A stretch of 7,868 nucleotides of DNA from CAYWFF01 sp964458085. Its GTDB lineage: Bacteria; Patescibacteriota; Microgenomatia; UBA8517. Made by a program: the position numbers and the translations under genes. The notes below the pieces were generated by a model. That model was not told the DNA's origin, made no database searches, and saw only the letters and a list, made by a program, of their open reading frames with translations. The stretch spans positions 1-7,868 of the forward strand of contig CAYWFF010000037.1 in the NCBI GenBank assembly GCA_964458085.1. Reading direction: 5' to 3'. This document shows positions 6,493 through 7,868 of this stretch, in pieces. Each line of letters opens with the position of its first letter. Positions within the stretch are counted from its first letter, which is position 1.

Positions 6493-7119
6493 CTATTCGT
6501 TCCATAAGTTTTTTCTTTTCAGAAAATAATGCTTAGTAAAACCCGTTTTGTGTTCGAGGATGAGATTGTCTAAATCCTTTCTATAATAAAGCGGTAGAGT
6601 AATTATTAACATTCCACCATTCTTTAAATTCGATTTCAGTTTGTTTACAGCCTTTTTAAATTTTCTTACATCCCTTTTTTCGCCGTAATCCCAACCAACA
6701 TGTTCCATAGTCGAGATACTTATTATCAAATCATATTTTTCTCTCTCGGAATAATCTACGACATCCTTATTTATAACCCTCCCTCCTTTTTCATATTTAT
6801 CCAATACGGTGTGGTTTGTTGGAAAATAATGAGAAAGAACATTACCTACCTCCATAATTTTTTTTCCTTTATATTCTTCAAGAATACCTCTGGCAATGGG
6901 AATTTCTACGATTCTTTCTCCGGAAACAGTACGATTGTATCTATGATATAGATAACTATATTTATACCCATTAAACGTAAAGGTTTTATTGTTTCTAAAA
7001 CATTTGTAAAACAAATAAGAAGAGACATCTATGGCTTCTTTAAAAAGAAAGTTGCTTCTAGATAATCGGATAATTCTCCAATAAATATAATAATTTACCT
7101 TATTCATCATTAACAACAT
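6493..7119 (-). CDS. Class I SAM-dependent methyltransferase, apparently truncated by an in-frame amber codon
   Basis: The reading frame gives 208 residues before a TAG at 6495-6493. It carries a variant methyltransferase core: KIMEVGNVLSHYF at 87-99 in place of the usual glycine-rich motif I, LDKYE at 106-110 as the acidic SAM-ribose loop, INKDVVD at 116-122, and YDLIISISTMEHVGWD at 129-144. From memory, this set marks a methyltransferase family often seen in Candidate Phyla Radiation surface-glycan clusters. Upstream, KYSYLYHRYN and ERIVEIPIA also fit that family. The family normally continues about 40 residues further, and the missing end is found in frame after the TAG. Without it, the final beta strand of the fold would be absent, so the product may be inactive unless the stop is read through. 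ATG at 7119 is used, but in-frame ATGs at 7110 and 7107 are equally possible, and none has a clear ribosome site. The gap to the upstream gene is 50 bases. Confidence 0.85.
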   Translation of the reverse strand: MLLMMNKVNYYIYWRIIRLSRSNFLFKEAIDVSSYLFYKCFRNNKTFTFNGYKYSYLYHRYNRTVSGERIVEIPIARGILEEYKGKKIMEVGNVLSHYFPTNHTVLDKYEKGGRVINKDVVDYSEREKYDLIISISTMEHVGWDYGEKRDVRKFKKAVNKLKSNLKNGGMLIITLPLYYRKDLDNLILEHKTGFTKHYFLKRKNLWNE

Positions 7120-7169
7120 AATGGGTCTAAATAGTTAGTAAAACTTTCAATACGCTTATTTTAAAACAA

Positions 7170-7868
7170 TTATTTTTGCCAGGGTAGAGTTATTAGTTCT
7201 ATAAAAACTGTAAAATCCCCTTTCTTGTTAATTTTCCAAGCATTAGCATAATCGTAAACTAAAAAATGTTCAGTAATGATCTCATTATCTGACTTAGCTC
7301 GCCATAAGTCACTATATGTTTCTTTAAAAACCAAATCGAAAGGTTTTTCTACATTTGACAGGTTGACTACATAACTAGTTGAGTTCAATTTTGTATACTG
7401 TATTCTTTGCCCGTAGTCTTCGTCTGCGATTATTAATTGATTATTCTTATTGCCGGTATACTTAAAAATCTCTAAATTTCCAAAGTCAATCTTATGTCTT
7501 ATGTTTTTATCGCCTTTAAAAGTTTCAATATAATAATCAGTATTCGGAGTTCCTTTAGCTTCCCAATCAAAATCCTTGTTAACTAATATGTATTCTACAG
7601 CCAACTGATCCAATATTTCAGAATAATTGCCGTGAGACGATAACTCTTTAATAAGTAGACGGTACTTCTTGCTGTATAATGGGTTTGCTGTGATATCAAG
7701 TGAGATAGCACTGTTATCAAATAAAAAGCTACTAGCTTCAACACCTGAATAACCCCATCGGTATTTAGCTCCTTCACCGTGTGTAAGTGGAACAACCAAT
7801 ACTCTAGAATAGTTTGCTCTTTTTTTAATAAAGTCATTTGCCTGTTGATATTGGCCAGGAACAGCAAC
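7170..7868 (-). CDS. C-terminal part of a large membrane protein, YfhO/arabinofuranosyltransferase-like (cut by window edge)
   Basis: The frame is open from the window edge to TAA at 7172-7170, giving 232 residues. No true start is present; the nearest candidate at 7799 is a TTG in mid-domain. The visible part has no membrane helix. It begins VAVPGQYQQANDFIKKR and continues RVLVVPL, then YRWGYSG, and LAVEYILVNKDF at mid-length, and near the end FKETYSDLWRA and YANAWKINKKGDF. This order (P-x-x-Y before an RVL-x-x-P strand, a Y-x-W-G-Y patch, a VEYILV strand, then a -W- and NAW-x-I end) recalls the extracytoplasmic tail of multi-spanning glycosyltransferase-like proteins in Candidate Phyla Radiation genomes. 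Those I recall often end in one more membrane helix, which is missing here. The role, if the match is right, would be sugar transfer or lipid-linked glycan handling outside the membrane. The gene is the first visible one of the operon. Coding status is firm; the family is tentative. Confidence 0.75.
   Translation of the reverse strand, partial: VAVPGQYQQANDFIKKRANYSRVLVVPLTHGEGAKYRWGYSGVEASSFLFDNSAISLDITANPLYSKKYRLLIKELSSHGNYSEILDQLAVEYILVNKDFDWEAKGTPNTDYYIETFKGDKNIRHKIDFGNLEIFKYTGNKNNQLIIADEDYGQRIQYTKLNSTSYVVNLSNVEKPFDLVFKETYSDLWRAKSDNEIITEHFLVYDYANAWKINKKGDFTVFIELITLPWQK

Noticed and set aside
7595..7867. Minus-strand alternative frame of 90 codons at the window edge
   Set aside because: It overlaps the membrane-protein tail in another frame. 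The main frame is open to the window edge and has recognisable strand patterns.
1..7868. UGA-to-glycine recoding, since the organism may be a Candidate Phyla Radiation member
   Set aside because: TGA ends two genes exactly at ATGA overlaps with the next gene, so it works as a stop, and no gene has an internal TGA.

Overview
The window is one AT-rich stretch (roughly 36% G+C by eye) in which every supportable gene lies on the minus strand. It reads from the high-coordinate edge to the low-coordinate edge as one glycan-assembly operon. Both edges cut through genes. There are no RNA genes, insertion sequences, CRISPR arrays, clear promoters or terminators, and no non-coding stretch longer than about 50 bases.

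Order in the direction of transcription: (1) the C-terminal 232 residues of a large protein, probably the extracytoplasmic tail of a multi-spanning membrane protein (7868-7170); (2) a class I SAM-dependent methyltransferase interrupted by an in-frame amber codon, with its last 39 codons still readable downstream (7119-6373); (3) a 556-residue protein joining a zinc-ribbon methyltransferase to an FkbM-type methyltransferase (6339-4669); (4) a GT2 glycosyltransferase (4669-3626); (5) a stand-alone methyltransferase (3633-2974); (6) a GT4-like GT-B glycosyltransferase (2977-1784); (7) a GT2 glycosyltransferase fused to a methyltransferase that is a paralogue of gene 5 (1791-244); (8) the N-terminus of another GT2 glycosyltransferase (247-1). 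From gene 3 onward each start overlaps the preceding stop by 1 to 8 bases, so the genes look translationally coupled.

Together they hold four glycosyltransferase domains and five methyltransferase domains. This suggests assembly of a surface polysaccharide or glycoconjugate whose sugars are heavily methylated, with sugar transfer in the cytoplasm or at the inner membrane face. The sugars and acceptor cannot be read from the sequence.

The organism is most likely a member of the Candidate Phyla Radiation (Patescibacteria), perhaps Microgenomates. This rests on remembered family resemblance (the methyltransferase with EVGNVLSHYF and EHVGWD motifs, GT2-methyltransferase fusions, the membrane-protein tail) plus low G+C and tight packing; it is inference. 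UGA serves as a normal stop in two genes (ATGA overlaps), so the UGA-to-glycine code of Absconditabacteria and Gracilibacteria does not apply.

Most worth a second look: the in-frame TAG in gene 2 with a conserved-looking tail behind it; the fused and split versions of the same GT2-methyltransferase module within 5 kb; the double methyltransferase fusion; and a cluster of small hairpins near the 5' end of that fusion gene. I did not find a convincing wholly new system.
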